From assembly GCF_040958095.1 (NCBI RefSeq), contig NC_091160.1:43295822-43359821 (forward strand): 64,000 nucleotides of DNA, given 5' to 3'. The DNA comes from Procambarus clarkii (taxonomy: Eukaryota; Arthropoda; Malacostraca; Decapoda; Cambaridae). Numbering within the stretch: the first letter of the stretch is position 1; the number at the start of each line of letters is the position of its first letter. Below are positions 10,182 through 21,500 of this stretch, one piece after another. The translations under genes and the position numbers were made by a program. The notes beneath the pieces are model-generated. The model made no database searches. It was not told where the DNA came from and worked only from the letters and a program-made list of their open reading frames with translations.

Positions 10182-13100
10182 ACTGAAAGTGTTGTCATGG
10201 AATGTTAATGGTTTGAGAAACAGGGTTACAGATGTTCATTGTTATGTGATGGGAAATGATATTGATGTTGTAGCTCTCCAGGAGACAGGGGATAGGAATG
10301 AAGGATTATTGAAATTAAATGGCTATAAAGGGTTTCACCTCTTCGCCGCAAATAACATCAGAGGCACGTCGATTTATGTTAAGAACTCCATACCAGCAGA
10401 GTTAGTAGAACCGCCATCAAAAACGCAAGGTATAGAGAGTGTTTGTGTTAAATTATCATTAAGGGAAGGGGAATTTATTGTAGTTAATTTGTATGTATCC
10501 AGGAACTGCTTCGACGCTAACTATTTACCTGACTGCATTTATACTAATCCTTCACTGGTCATTGGGGACCTTAATGCTCGGCACACAAGCCTTGGGACAG
10601 TGGGTAGTATTAATGCTAATGGGGTCAAGTGGTTACAGTTTCTACAAGATCATCCAGATACCTGTCTATTGGGAAACAATGAACCAACTCACATCAAGGG
10701 AGGACGGCTTGACTATGCCTGCGTTTTAAACTCTCAGGGGATTATGGGGGAGGCTCGGGTTGTTCGGGAACTACTTAGTGACCACTTTGCCTTGAACGTT
10801 GAATTACCACTGGGGAAAAAACAAGTCCACTTTCAAAGGAAAAGGCTAAATATTAAGAAAGATATGAAAAATTATTTTATTCAAAATATGGGAGATTGGT
10901 ATCAACATTACACGCCGCTCTGCGTTGATAGTTTTTACGAGGACATGGTCGTGAACATAGAGAAATTAGTACAGAGGGAAAATAACGGGGGCAGGGGAAG
11001 CAAGACGCACGGACCTAAGAAATTTAAATATTCCAATGATCAGCAAGTCAAGGGATGGGAGAGAATGCTACGGGGTGCGCATAAAGCATGGTTAAAAAAT
11101 GGAAGGAGGGATGAAGAGAAAAATACAATGTTGGAAGTGGCTAGGGAATGCAGTCAGGTGAGGAAGGAGGCGCGGGACAGATACTGGCAAGACTTTGCTC
11201 AGGCCATTGGTAATACTAAGAACCTTAAAGACATATGGAGAGCAGTAAATAAAGTCAGGGGTTGTAAGACTAAATTCATTGCTCACTCAGATCCAGGGAA
11301 AGTTGCTAATGAGTTAGTAGATAAATGGGCAAGTGCTGCTGGTATGGAGTCCTTACCTGCAGACACGAGAGTCACCATTGAGTCATGGGAAAATATTAGA
11401 AATGGAGTAACTTTATGTGCCTTAAATACAAGATCTATAGCATGCACTGAGATAACCCACGATGAGCTACTGGATGCTATAAAAAGTGGCAGCTCCACTG
11501 CTCCGGGAAAAGATGGAGTAACGTATGACATACTTAATTATTTAGCCGGTATGAAACCTAATCCCTTACTTGATTTGTTTAATATGAGTTATAGAGAGGG
11601 AAAGTTACCAAGAAAATGGAAAGAGGCTGTCATCATTCCTATCCCTAAGTCAAACGGAGGCTACAGACCTGTCTCCTTAATATCCTGCTTTTGTAAAATG
11701 ATGGAAAGGATTTTGTTAAATAGGCTACTCTACCTTGTAGGTGATAACATGTCCAATAATCTCTTTGGTTTTATCAAAGGCAAAAGTACTGCGGATTGTC
11801 TCTTAAAGTGTTTGTCTAATGTGGATGACAATTGTAGAGTTTTTGTTGATCTACAAGGAGCGTTTGATAAAGCCAATGGGGAAGTAATCTTATACGAATT
11901 AGCCAATCTGGGAATAACAGGGAGATTGCTACACTGGATAAGGGATTACCTGCAAGGCAGAAAAGGTCAGGTGTATTACCAGGGATACATGTCTGAGGAA
12001 CGGAGGTTTCAGTTAGGTACCCCACAAGGGGGAGTATTAAGTCCCACCTTATTCAATGTATTAATGAACAGATTAGCATCAGAGATGTATCCTCCAGGGG
12101 TCACGACGATCATATATGCTGATGACATTCTTATACAAGGCACTTCTGGGAACAAAATTCAAGATGCTCTTAACATACTTGGTACAACCTGTCACAAGTT
12201 AGGCTTAGTTATAAATGCAGATAAAACCAAATACGAGTATAGGAAACGAAGAAATATAACACTTACTCTAAATGGTGTGGAACTGAGCCGTGTACAGAAG
12301 TACAAGTATCTGGGCATGTATGTTGGATACACATGTGAGAGTAAAAATGCTGAAATAAATCATATCAGCACCTTATGTAAAGCCCGTCTGCATCCTCTAA
12401 AAGCACTGGCTTTTTCTGGTAAAGGTGTTGGGGTACCTATCTTGCGGATGTTATACATAAGCACTGTTCGATCCCTGATAGACTACGCAGCACCCGTATT
12501 GTCTTACACAGGCCAAGGCAGAATTCAAAAAATAGAGCTGATACAGAACGAGGCTATGAGGATTATTCTTGGATGTCAAAGAAATGCAATGATTGAAATA
12601 ATGAGAATGGAATTAAATTTACAGAGTGTGTGTGATAGAGTCCGTGACATTAACACTAGAGTATCTATTCGTTTCATGCGGAGAAAAGGAGGGGATAAGC
12701 TGTTTGAGAGCGTTCAGACCTGCTTGAGTGACGTACACACTTCCAGGAAACTGAGGGAGACTCGCTATACGAGAGGATTAGCTCATGACCTCAGGGAATA
12801 CGACGTACTTGACTGCTGTAAACCCTCTCGAAAGTGTAATATGTCTGCTCCCTGGAAAGTACAGAAAATAGACGTCGAAATTGTACCCCTCAAGGTGAAA
12901 AAGATTCATCATGAACCGGGACAATTACGGTGTTTGTATGGAAGCATGATATCTCGGTTACCAAGAGGCAACAGTTTACATGTATATTGCGACGGGTCGG
13001 TGGCGGAGGATGGCAGGGCAGGGTGTGGTGTCCTAATAAGGGATTATACGGAGTTTGGGACTGTGGACAGGATAATTGAACTCCGGCTTAGTAATTATAT

Positions 13101-13827
13101 ATCATCCACACAAGCTGAACTGCAGGCCATTCTGGCGTGTTTGGAGGAAGTACGTCATGACGACAAAAATGTTTTTGTATTTGTCGATAGCCGAGGAGCA
13201 CTGGAGTCCTTAAACAGTAGAAACCCAGTCTTCATGTCTATAGTGGAGGACTGTAAGAGAAGAATAACTGAGATACAGCTGAAAGGTTATAGTGTGAAAT
13301 TCATGTGGATTCCATCTCATGTTGGAATAGTGCTTAACGAGGTGGCGGATGACTTGGCCAAACGTGCCACATCAAAACCACAAGTTGACATCGAATGTGA
13401 ATTCACAATGAGACAAATAAGAAGCAAAATCAGAAATATTCAGGCACAGGCGGGAGTGGAGAGGAGAGAGATAATGTATGAGAGTAGTCAAACCATGCAA
13501 CACTACATGTATGTGAGTCAAAACACCCATTTCACTTATGGTAAAAGGAGAAATGCTTGGAGTGACTCTGTGTACATGCGGCTCAGGCTTGGGTACAAAT
13601 ATTACTGGGAATATGGGATAGATGTTCATGGTAATGACACGAAGTGTAAACTATGTGGTATGTTAAGGTCTCACACCCTTGCCCATTATATTCTTGATTG
13701 TCCGTTGATTAGTGTATATAGAAACACTGAGATAAGGACTGTTCCTGAACAAATAGCCTGGATGTGTCACAACGGAAAGGTTGATGATATTCTTGAGAGA
13801 TATAAGAATTTTGCACCAAGATTGTAA
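10168..13827 (+). CDS. LINE-A ORF2, endonuclease - reverse transcriptase - RNase H
   Basis: A 1,219-residue polyprotein that nicks target DNA and copies the element RNA. The APE-like endonuclease occupies about residues 1-220, with LSWNVNGLRN, VVALQETGDRN, IGDLNARHTSLG and LLSDHFALNV. The reverse transcriptase is at about 430-720, with GKDGVTYDILNY, VFVDLQGAFDKA, GTPQGGVLSPTLFNVLMN and the catalytic box IIYADDIL near 647. RNase H (about 935-1065) shows YCDGSVAEDG, TQAELQAILACL, FVDSRGALESL and WIPSHVGIVLNEVADDLA, so its acidic residues are kept. The end carries CKLCGMLRSHTLAHYILDC, a Cys/His motif usual for this group. No stop or frameshift is visible. The same carboxy end recurs in the truncated copy at 57912. 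Confidence 0.93.
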   Translation: MDHPRLKVLSWNVNGLRNRVTDVHCYVMGNDIDVVALQETGDRNEGLLKLNGYKGFHLFAANNIRGTSIYVKNSIPAELVEPPSKTQGIESVCVKLSLREGEFIVVNLYVSRNCFDANYLPDCIYTNPSLVIGDLNARHTSLGTVGSINANGVKWLQFLQDHPDTCLLGNNEPTHIKGGRLDYACVLNSQGIMGEARVVRELLSDHFALNVELPLGKKQVHFQRKRLNIKKDMKNYFIQNMGDWYQHYTPLCVDSFYEDMVVNIEKLVQRENNGGRGSKTHGPKKFKYSNDQQVKGWERMLRGAHKAWLKNGRRDEEKNTMLEVARECSQVRKEARDRYWQDFAQAIGNTKNLKDIWRAVNKVRGCKTKFIAHSDPGKVANELVDKWASAAGMESLPADTRVTIESWENIRNGVTLCALNTRSIACTEITHDELLDAIKSGSSTAPGKDGVTYDILNYLAGMKPNPLLDLFNMSYREGKLPRKWKEAVIIPIPKSNGGYRPVSLISCFCKMMERILLNRLLYLVGDNMSNNLFGFIKGKSTADCLLKCLSNVDDNCRVFVDLQGAFDKANGEVILYELANLGITGRLLHWIRDYLQGRKGQVYYQGYMSEERRFQLGTPQGGVLSPTLFNVLMNRLASEMYPPGVTTIIYADDILIQGTSGNKIQDALNILGTTCHKLGLVINADKTKYEYRKRRNITLTLNGVELSRVQKYKYLGMYVGYTCESKNAEINHISTLCKARLHPLKALAFSGKGVGVPILRMLYISTVRSLIDYAAPVLSYTGQGRIQKIELIQNEAMRIILGCQRNAMIEIMRMELNLQSVCDRVRDINTRVSIRFMRRKGGDKLFESVQTCLSDVHTSRKLRETRYTRGLAHDLREYDVLDCCKPSRKCNMSAPWKVQKIDVEIVPLKVKKIHHEPGQLRCLYGSMISRLPRGNSLHVYCDGSVAEDGRAGCGVLIRDYTEFGTVDRIIELRLSNYISSTQAELQAILACLEEVRHDDKNVFVFVDSRGALESLNSRNPVFMSIVEDCKRRITEIQLKGYSVKFMWIPSHVGIVLNEVADDLAKRATSKPQVDIECEFTMRQIRSKIRNIQAQAGVERREIMYESSQTMQHYMYVSQNTHFTYGKRRNAWSDSVYMRLRLGYKYYWEYGIDVHGNDTKCKLCGMLRSHTLAHYILDCPLISVYRNTEIRTVPEQIAWMCHNGKVDDILERYKNFAPRL

Positions 13828-14096
13828 TATTTTGTTGAATTATCTGCAGGTGTCTTGCAAATTGTCTAGGTCATAAAAGTATTTGTGTGTACGTCTGATA
13901 CCATACTACTTGTGAGGGAGGAAATGTATATGTTTACCTCTCAGAATGTTTGGTAATATGTTTATTTGTGATGTGTGTATATGTATATATTAACACGTTG
14001 TACTGAACGGGGTGAGAATAGCTTGAGCTACCTCATCCCTTTGTGTGTATTTTACCTCAATAAACTTATTTCAATTTCAATTTCAATTTCAACCGT

Positions 14097-14455
14097 TGTG
14101 ACGTCACAGCGACGTCATACCTTTACATACTATATAAAACAACATTTTATCTCATATTTTCGTTAGATTAGCTCAGTATAGGCACAGTCATGGGTGGAAT
14201 ATGTTAGAATGGGTTGATTTAGCGTATTATTTTGACGCAGTTACATAATTATCTCAGATATTACATCCTTGTGTATGTGTGTGTGACGTCATAGTGACAT
14301 CATACCTTTACATACTATATAAAACAACATTTTATCTCATATTTTCATTAGATTAGCTTAGAATAGGCACAACCAGGGTGGGATATGTTAGAATAGGTTG
14401 ATTTAGCGCATTAATTTGAAGTAGTTGCATAATTACCTCTGATATTAGAGGGCTG
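14097..14455 (+). repeat. Direct duplication of a 185-bp unit carrying CRE and TATA-like motifs
   Basis: Two head-to-tail copies (about 14097-14280 and 14282-14455) share 'tacctttacatactatata', 'aaacaacattttatctcata' and 'gttgatttagcg'. Each copy has the palindrome TGACGTCA (14099-14106 and 14284-14291) and TATATAAA 24-25 bp further on (14131-14138 and 14316-14323). The first copy has a second 'gacgtcat'. The spacing resembles a cAMP-response-element promoter, but no gene start is visible just downstream. LINE-A inserted exactly at the edge of the first palindrome. The function is unproven, and the unit may simply be part of an unrecognised repeat. Confidence 0.7.
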
Positions 14456-14697
14456 TTGTTTGTGTGTGAAGCTCCCGCTCGCCCAGCTTGAACCAGCACC
14501 AAGACAGCTTCACCCGCAGCTGTGTGTGGCCCAGCTTGATGAAGCTGGAGGTGTGCTGGTGTCCCCAGGAGCAGCAGCACCTGCCACCACCACACACTGT
14601 AAGCTGCCAGCCCCACCAACCTCCCTTTATCACAGTTAAAGCTCTAGTGGTCATGGCGTGTGGCAGCTTAAGCTTACTTTAAGTAAGGTTAAGGGAG

Positions 14698-15007
14698 GCT
14701 AGGCTGGGTAAAGTTCACCTAGGCTGGGTAAAGTTCACCTAGGCTGGGTAAAGTTCACCTAGGCTGGGTAAAGTTCACCTAGGCTGGGTAAAGTTCACCT
14801 AGGCTGGGTAAAGTTCACCTAGGCTGGGTAAAGTTCACCTAGGCTGGGTAAAGTTCACCTAGGCTGGGTAAAGTTCACCTAGGCTGGGTAAAGTTCACCT
14901 AGGCTGGGTAAAGTTCACCTAGGCTGGGTAAAGTTCACCTAGGCTGGGTAACGTTCACCTAGGCTGGGTAAAGTTCACCTAGGCTGGGTAAGATCTACCT
15001 AGGCTGG
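14698..15007 (+). repeat. 20-bp minisatellite upstream of TBCCD1
   Basis: About 15-16 nearly identical units of 'aggctgggtaaagttcacct' lie 0.6-0.9 kb upstream of the TBCCD1 start codon. Only the last few units carry substitutions, so the array is young or homogenised. The segment before it (14460-14690) is GC-richer than its surroundings but has no recognisable coding content. Confidence 0.97.
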
Positions 15008-15009
15008 GC

Positions 15010-15235
15010 AAAGTGGTCTACGTTCCTGACTTACACTCAAGGGCTCGCGGGTTCAGTCTCTAGGGGGGGGGGGCAGAGGGATGGATATGTTTGCTCTCAC
15101 CTAATGCTTCTGTTCACCCTCCAGCAGTAAATAGGTACCTCAGGTGTTAGGCAGGTAGTGTGGGGCTAGTGACCCCCCCCATTTCCCCGGGGGAAGGGGG
15201 GGTTGTGGGCATCTTATAGAGTTCCCTTTTACAAA
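15010..15235 (+). mobile_element. tRNA-derived SINE, degraded
   Basis: The B-box-like 'gcgggttcagtctctagg' is followed by the standard body 'agcagtaaataggtacctca' and a G/C-homopolymer-rich tail. The same body occurs in the other 'cagtaaataggtacc' SINEs of the window. The homopolymer runs differ between copies. Confidence 0.65.
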
Positions 15236-15344
15236 CCTCAAACATTATACTTCTGTGTTAACACTCGACAGTCATGTAAATATGTTGCTGTAAGTTTATT
15301 TTTATGATATATAGGTGTTAAGATATATAGGATATATAGGTTTT

Positions 15345-15510
15345 TATGAACAAATCCACAAGGGCCGTGACGAGGATTCGAACCTGCGTCCGGGAGCATC
15401 CCAGACACTGCCTTAATTGACTGAGCTACGACAGGGTAAAAGGGTTCATTTCATTTTGATTCATTTGATGCATCACGTTAGTGTGATCTCTGTGTGTGAT
15501 GTATTGGTTT
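15345..15510 (-). mobile_element. tRNA-derived SINE ('cggcccttgtggatttg' family)
   Basis: Read on minus it starts 'gtcgtagctcagtcaattaa', continues through a B box 'caggttcgaatcctcgtcac' and ends 'ggcccttgtggatttgttca'. The head resembles a tRNA but the acceptor stem does not close, so it is a SINE. A palindromic pair of fragments from the same family is at 25055-25120. Confidence 0.7.
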
Positions 15511-15583
15511 TTATGATATATAGGCTAAAGTTTGTAATTAGTCGCGTCGTCGTTCTTTTCACAGAAATCATCGAGGGTGGAGG

Positions 15584-18500
15584 ATGGCGGAGGTTCAGCT
15601 GTGGGTGCGGCCGGAGGTGATGGAGCTCGGGGTGCTGCCCATACTTACCCCGGATAAAGTTTCTATCGAGGTACGGTAATATGGCAGCGTGGTCGATGTC
15701 CCCTGGGGCTCACAGCTGAGGTGCTGTACCATGGTGGGACGCAGAAAGGGGGGTGGGGCAAGCCTCATTTCACCTGATTCCTCTGTTCACCTGGCAGTAA
15801 ATAGGTATCCAGGAGTTTGGCAACTGTTGTGGGTGGCATCCTGTGAAATGGTCATTGGCTGTTGGTCTAGGGGGGGGAGGGGGGTATCTGGGCATGCCTG
15901 TTAGGTTTCCTGTGTCTATGATAAAAGGATGAGGTAAATCAATAATAGTACAGAAATCTTAATATCAGAAGATCATTAAAAATCGAACTTTAAAAGTCTG
16001 ATATCTCAGACTCAAAATATGTTTGATATCTAAAAAGTTTGATATCTGCAGATATCAAAATTGGAAGAGCCCATTATTTCTCCGTGTGTTGTGTTGGACG
16101 GCACCGCAGGAAAATTGCACGTCCAGATCTGCCGGGGTTTACTCTCCTTTATTGATAGTGCCTTGATCCAGAACATTTAATTGATGGCTTCTAGTTAAAG
16201 CTCAACCTGGACAGTTCAACCAGGCTGTGACTCGTGTCGGGCTGCGAGCAGCCACGTTGAACAGCCTGGTTGACCAGACAACCAACCAGACGGCTCGGTC
16301 AGAGACCGGGCCGCAGGCACGTTGATTCTCGGAATCATTGACAGGTATGAGTGTTGAGTGTGAAAGGGATTACATAACATATTTTGCTTACAAATACTAC
16401 AAAATATTTACAGAATAATAAGACGTGCATGATTAATTAGTATCTCACATATGAGACTGAAGTTTTTCTTATTAATGATCCAAAAATGGGAATACAGTAC
16501 TGTATTGTACCTTCACAATGGAGTTGCCAGAATGATACTAATAGGCAATTGTCCACAATTCGTGAGCTAATAAGGGAGTGAAATTTCTTACTGCAGTACT
16601 CTTTTTTTTTTTTTTTTTTTTTTTTTTTGCCTATCATTTAAGGACTTCTTAGGTTAGTTATGTAGTGCAGTGGATGATTTATGCATCACTCAGTCATGTT
16701 AAGCACTGATATATAGGTCTGGTCAGTAACTGAACAAGTTAATACCCAGATAGTCTTGCCCTTGGCTCTGGAAACTTGGGTGAGACTGACAGGATTTCTG
16801 TCCTCAACAGTGGTATACCCATGACATATTGTATATTAGACACAACCTCAACAGTGGTATACCCATGACATTGTATACCAGACACACAACCTCAACAGTG
16901 GTATACCCATGACATATTGTATACCAGACACACAACCTCAACAGTGGTATACCCATGACATTGTATACCAGACACACAACCTCAACAGTGGTATACCCAT
17001 GACATTGTATACCAGACACACAACCTCAACAGTGGTATACCCATGACATTGTATACCAGACACACAACCTCAACAGTGGTATACCCATGACATTGTATAC
17101 CAGACACACAACCTCAACAGTGGTATACCCATGACATATTGTATACCAGACACACAACCTCAACAGTGGTATACCCATGACATTGTATACCAGACACACA
17201 ACCTCAACAGTGGTATACCCATGACATTGTATACCAGACACACAACCTCAACAGTGGTATACCCATGACATATTGTATACCACACACACAACCTCAACAG
17301 TGGTATACCCATGACATTGTATACCAGACACACAACCTCAACAGTGGTATACCCATGACATTGTATACCAGACACACAACCTCAACAGTGGTATACCCAT
17401 GACATTGTATACCAGACACACAACCTCAACAGTGGTATACCCATGACATATTGTATACCACACACACAACCTCAACAGTGGTATACCCATGACATTGTAT
17501 ACCACACACACAACCTCAACAGTGGTATACCCATGACATTGTATACCAGACACACAACCTCAACAGTGGTATACCCATGACATATTGTATACCACACACA
17601 CAACCTCAACAGTGGTATACCCATGACATTGTATACCACACACACAACCTCAACAGTGGTATACCCATGACATTGTATACCAGACACACAACCTCAACAG
17701 TGGTATACCCATGACATATTGTATACCACACACACAACCTCAACAGTGGTATACCCATGACATTGTATACCACACACACAACCTCAACAGTGGTATACCC
17801 ATGACATATTGTATACCAGACACACACAACCTCAACAGTGGTATACCCATGACATATTGTATACCAGACACACAACCTCAACAGTGGTATACCCATGACA
17901 TATTGTATACCACACACACAACTCAAGTTCAAAGTTTATTGTGGTATTTGTTATTTGAAGGTCTGAGGTAAAAACTGAACAAACCACCACCGTGTATTTG
18001 CTTGGAAATCTACATTTGTTCTGATGTAGTGTTCTGATAGTATATTTAGTAGAGTATTTTGCTGTGGGCTTTTTTGACAACTTTTGAATAATTTTATATA
18101 TATTGTGTAGGATGACGTGATGATTAACATTTATGTTGATATTATGACTTATTAAGGTGTTGCCTCTTTCTTTTATCATACTTGTGCAATGAATTCGGTT
18201 CTTTGACTAAATTATTATTGCCAAATATTGATCATTTAGTGAATATTGGTGACCTATTATGTAAAGTATTTTGTGTCATATATCAGATGCTGTCACGGCT
18301 GCTGCAATATTCACACGATCTGGGAGAACGTGGCTATCCTCAAATGAAGTACGAAACCTGGAAGCACATTGCTGTAAAAAAGGTGGGCGACTGTCAGTTG
18401 TATGGTGGGTGTAATGGGCGACTGTCAGTTGTATGGTGGGTGTAATGGGTGACTGTCAGTTGTATGGTGGGTGTAATGGGTGACTGTCAGTTGTATGGTG

Positions 18501-21500
18501 GGTGTAATGGGTGACTGTCAGTTGTATGGTGGGTGTAATGGGTGACTGTCAGTTGTATGGTGGGTGTAATGGATGACTGTCAGTTGTATGGTGGGTGTAA
18601 TGGGTGACTGTCAGTTGTATGGTGGGTGTAATGGGTGACTGTCAGTTGTATGGTGGGTGTAATGGGGACTGTCAGTTGTATGGTGGGTGTAATGGGTGAC
18701 TGTCAGTTGTATGGTGGGTGTAATGGGTGACTGTCAGTTGTATGGTGGGTGTAATGGGTGACTGTCAGTTGTATGGTGGGTGTAATGGGTGACTGTCAGT
18801 TGTATGGTGGGTGTAATGGATGACTGTCAGTTGTATGGTGGGTGTAATGGGTGACTGTCAGTTGTATGGTGGGTGTAATGGATGACTGTCAGTTGTATGG
18901 TGGGTGTAATGGGTGACTGTCAGTTGTATGGTGGGTGTAATGGGTGACTGTCAGTTGTATGGTGGGTGTAATGGGCGACTGTCAGTTGTATGGTGGGTGT
19001 AATGGATGACTGTCAGTTGTATGGTGGGTGTAATGGGTGACTGTCAGTTGTATGGTGGGTGTAATGGGTGACTGTCAGTTGTATGGTGGGTGTAATGGGC
19101 GACTGTCAGTTGTATGGTGGGTGTAATGGATGACTGTCAGTTGTATGGTGGGTGTAATGGGTGACTGTCAGTTGTATGGTGGGTGTAATGGGCGACTGTC
19201 AGTTGTATGGTGGGTGTAATGGGTGACTGTCAGTTGTATGGTGGGTGTAATGGATGACTGTCAGTTGTATGGTGGGTGTAATGGGTGACTGTCAGTTGTA
19301 TGGTGGGTGTAATGGGTGACTGTCAGTTGTATGGTGGGTGTAATGGGGACTGTCAGTTGTATGGTGGGTGTAATGGGTGACTGTCAGTTGTATGGTGGGT
19401 GTAATGGGTGACTGTCAGTTGTATGGTGGGGTGTAATGGGTGACTGTCAGTTGTATGGTGGGTGTAATGGGTGACTGTCAGTTGTATGGTGGGTGTAATG
19501 GGTGACTGTCAGTTGTATGAACTGTACAGATTTTTAAATGCTGTGCAGAAAGTCATAATAATGCAGCAGAAAATACTGTATGACATGATATCTAGATTTC
19601 ATCTTTCTCTTTTGCAATATGTATTGCATTATCAAACCAAGATAGCATGATCAATAATTGTTAGCTAGTCAATGTTTAGTTCTTATCATCAACTAGTGTG
19701 TGTGTGTTATATACTCTTGAAATGCTACTCAAAAGTGATATGTAACTATATATTTTCTTTTGTGGTTTACACAGATGGGTCTAAGTGTTGAATGCAGTAT
19801 GGTTGTATTTTTTTCTTGTCTTCTGTTCTCCAAACTTCGTCCTGGTCGTGACCGGGAGCTGGAGGCTTCCCTTGCATCTGCTGCTTCACAAAAAGAGAGA
19901 GGTGTGAATTAGTCTTCCCATTCCAATAAAACATACTTACATTAGTAACCTTGTCTTGGGGTCTTGTTTTCTAATTCAGAATGGATTAAATATCTTTAAC
20001 AAACAGTCATAGACAATCTTAAGATTTTTTTTTCCTTTTATTGCAATATTTGTGAGAAAATAAGCTTGATGAGGATTTGAACGTACACGCTGGGTACTTC
20101 TAACTATTGAATCCTCATCGTGGCTTCTACTGGTTTTCTCATTGATAGTACAGTATCACATTAATAGATTTCTTTGTGCATAATATTTGTCAATAATTTT
20201 TCAGACGAGGTGTTCATAATTCTGAGTAGTATATTGTATTTCTTCAGATGAGGTTATGGGTTGTGTGGAGGTTTGGACAATGGAGTTGATAATTCTGTTG
20301 TATCTTCACCGAGTCACCAGCGCTCATCCTCGGGCCGTTGCCAGACAAACCTCTCTCCAGACTCTCACCACTGACCCGTATCCTTTTCTAAGTTTTTTCT
20401 ATGTCTACTGACCATATATTGTATTAGTTCAATGATGGTGCTTTATGTATATACAGTATGTATGAATGAATACCTTTATTTGTACAGTATACATGTATGA
20501 ATTTTCTGTCGGGACCCCCATCGGCTCCCTGAAACTATTTGAACTGATATGTGCTATCAGTTTGGGGTCACCAGTCACAGGAGTCCTTATGCATACCCAG
20601 AACCACAAGCCAGAACCTGGTCCCTTCAGAGAGGCGCAGGGAGCAATGGCCTATGAGCACTTTACATTTAAATTGTCATAATTGCCATCGACCGGGGAAG
20701 GACCCAGAAAGGTACAGATGAAAACATTGTCTAGTTAACCTGTGCAATTTACATCCAAAAAGATCAAAATAATTTGCCTAGAAAGAAAACCAAATGAGCA
20801 ACCCTTCATGCGACTAGCACTTCCACTCGTTAGCATTACCCTATGGGGGAGGGAGTGAGGAGGACCACTTCAGGCAACCACTTCAGTTCTTGAACTGATG
20901 TGCTGGCGGTCACTTCGATTACCTCTGGCCTCAAGATCCTGTTCTGGAATTTGCCCTGTGTGGGTGTACCAGCAGTGTGTTTGGGTGTTGGCCAGGTGTC
21001 GTCTTGTACGGGGAGCTGCATGCGCCTAGGGTGAACTTTCCTAGGTGCTCCTTAATTGCTGTACTGCCCTTGCATTTCAGGGTTATCTTCCTTGGGGCTT
21101 TTGGGAATCACTCCTCGCTAGAGGACTTCATCGCTTGAGGTAGTCTTCACCCTTGGGGTATGTTGGCGGTCTTGGACTTTCCGTCTTGCCTTCCGCTCGC
21201 TACCTATTCAATGTTCCTGGCCCTAGTTCGAAATGTGTCACATTGGGTTGGTGATTGCAGCCAGTTATCTCGACTTCGAGTTGAGGAGCGAGGGGCGACT
21301 GCCTCCCAGGTAAATCCCTCTTGCGGGATTTGTTTTATCTTTGGTTAAGTAGCTCCGGGGAGCCAAAGAGTCTACCCCTAGAAAACCAGTGTTGAATGTA
21401 ATGAAACACCATTTTCTGGTAGACCCAGAGGCACCAAGACAACCCTACCTCCCTCCCTCCCTCCGGTTGGCAGTTTTTAGCGAGTTTTTGATATTCAGCC

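Larger units (their letters stand above)
8535..14091 (+). mobile_element. LINE-A: full-length RNase H-bearing non-LTR retrotransposon
   Basis: The element is 5,557 bp with two overlapping, uninterrupted ORFs. It is flanked by a perfect 11-bp target-site duplication, 'accgttgtgac', at 8524-8534 and 14092-14102. It begins 'cagtcttacctgggacgc', has a short C-rich leader (8585-8600), and ends 'aataaacttatttcaattt' with a repeated 'aatttc' tail instead of poly(A). The domain order (CCHC protein, endonuclease, reverse transcriptase, RNase H, terminal Cys/His motif) fits the I superfamily in the wide sense; the exact clade is uncertain. Two 5'-truncated relatives, at 6645-6807 and 57912-58312, carry TSDs of 15 and 11 bp. 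Intact frames and a clean TSD suggest recent insertion. Confidence 0.95.

Noticed and set aside
16804-18179. Series of overlapping minus-strand open frames with repeated short peptides
   Set aside because: They are readings of the 44-47-bp minisatellite, with no start context or domain.
14698-19520. Possible CRISPR-like arrays
   Set aside because: Units are contiguous tandem repeats without unique spacers, in an animal genome.
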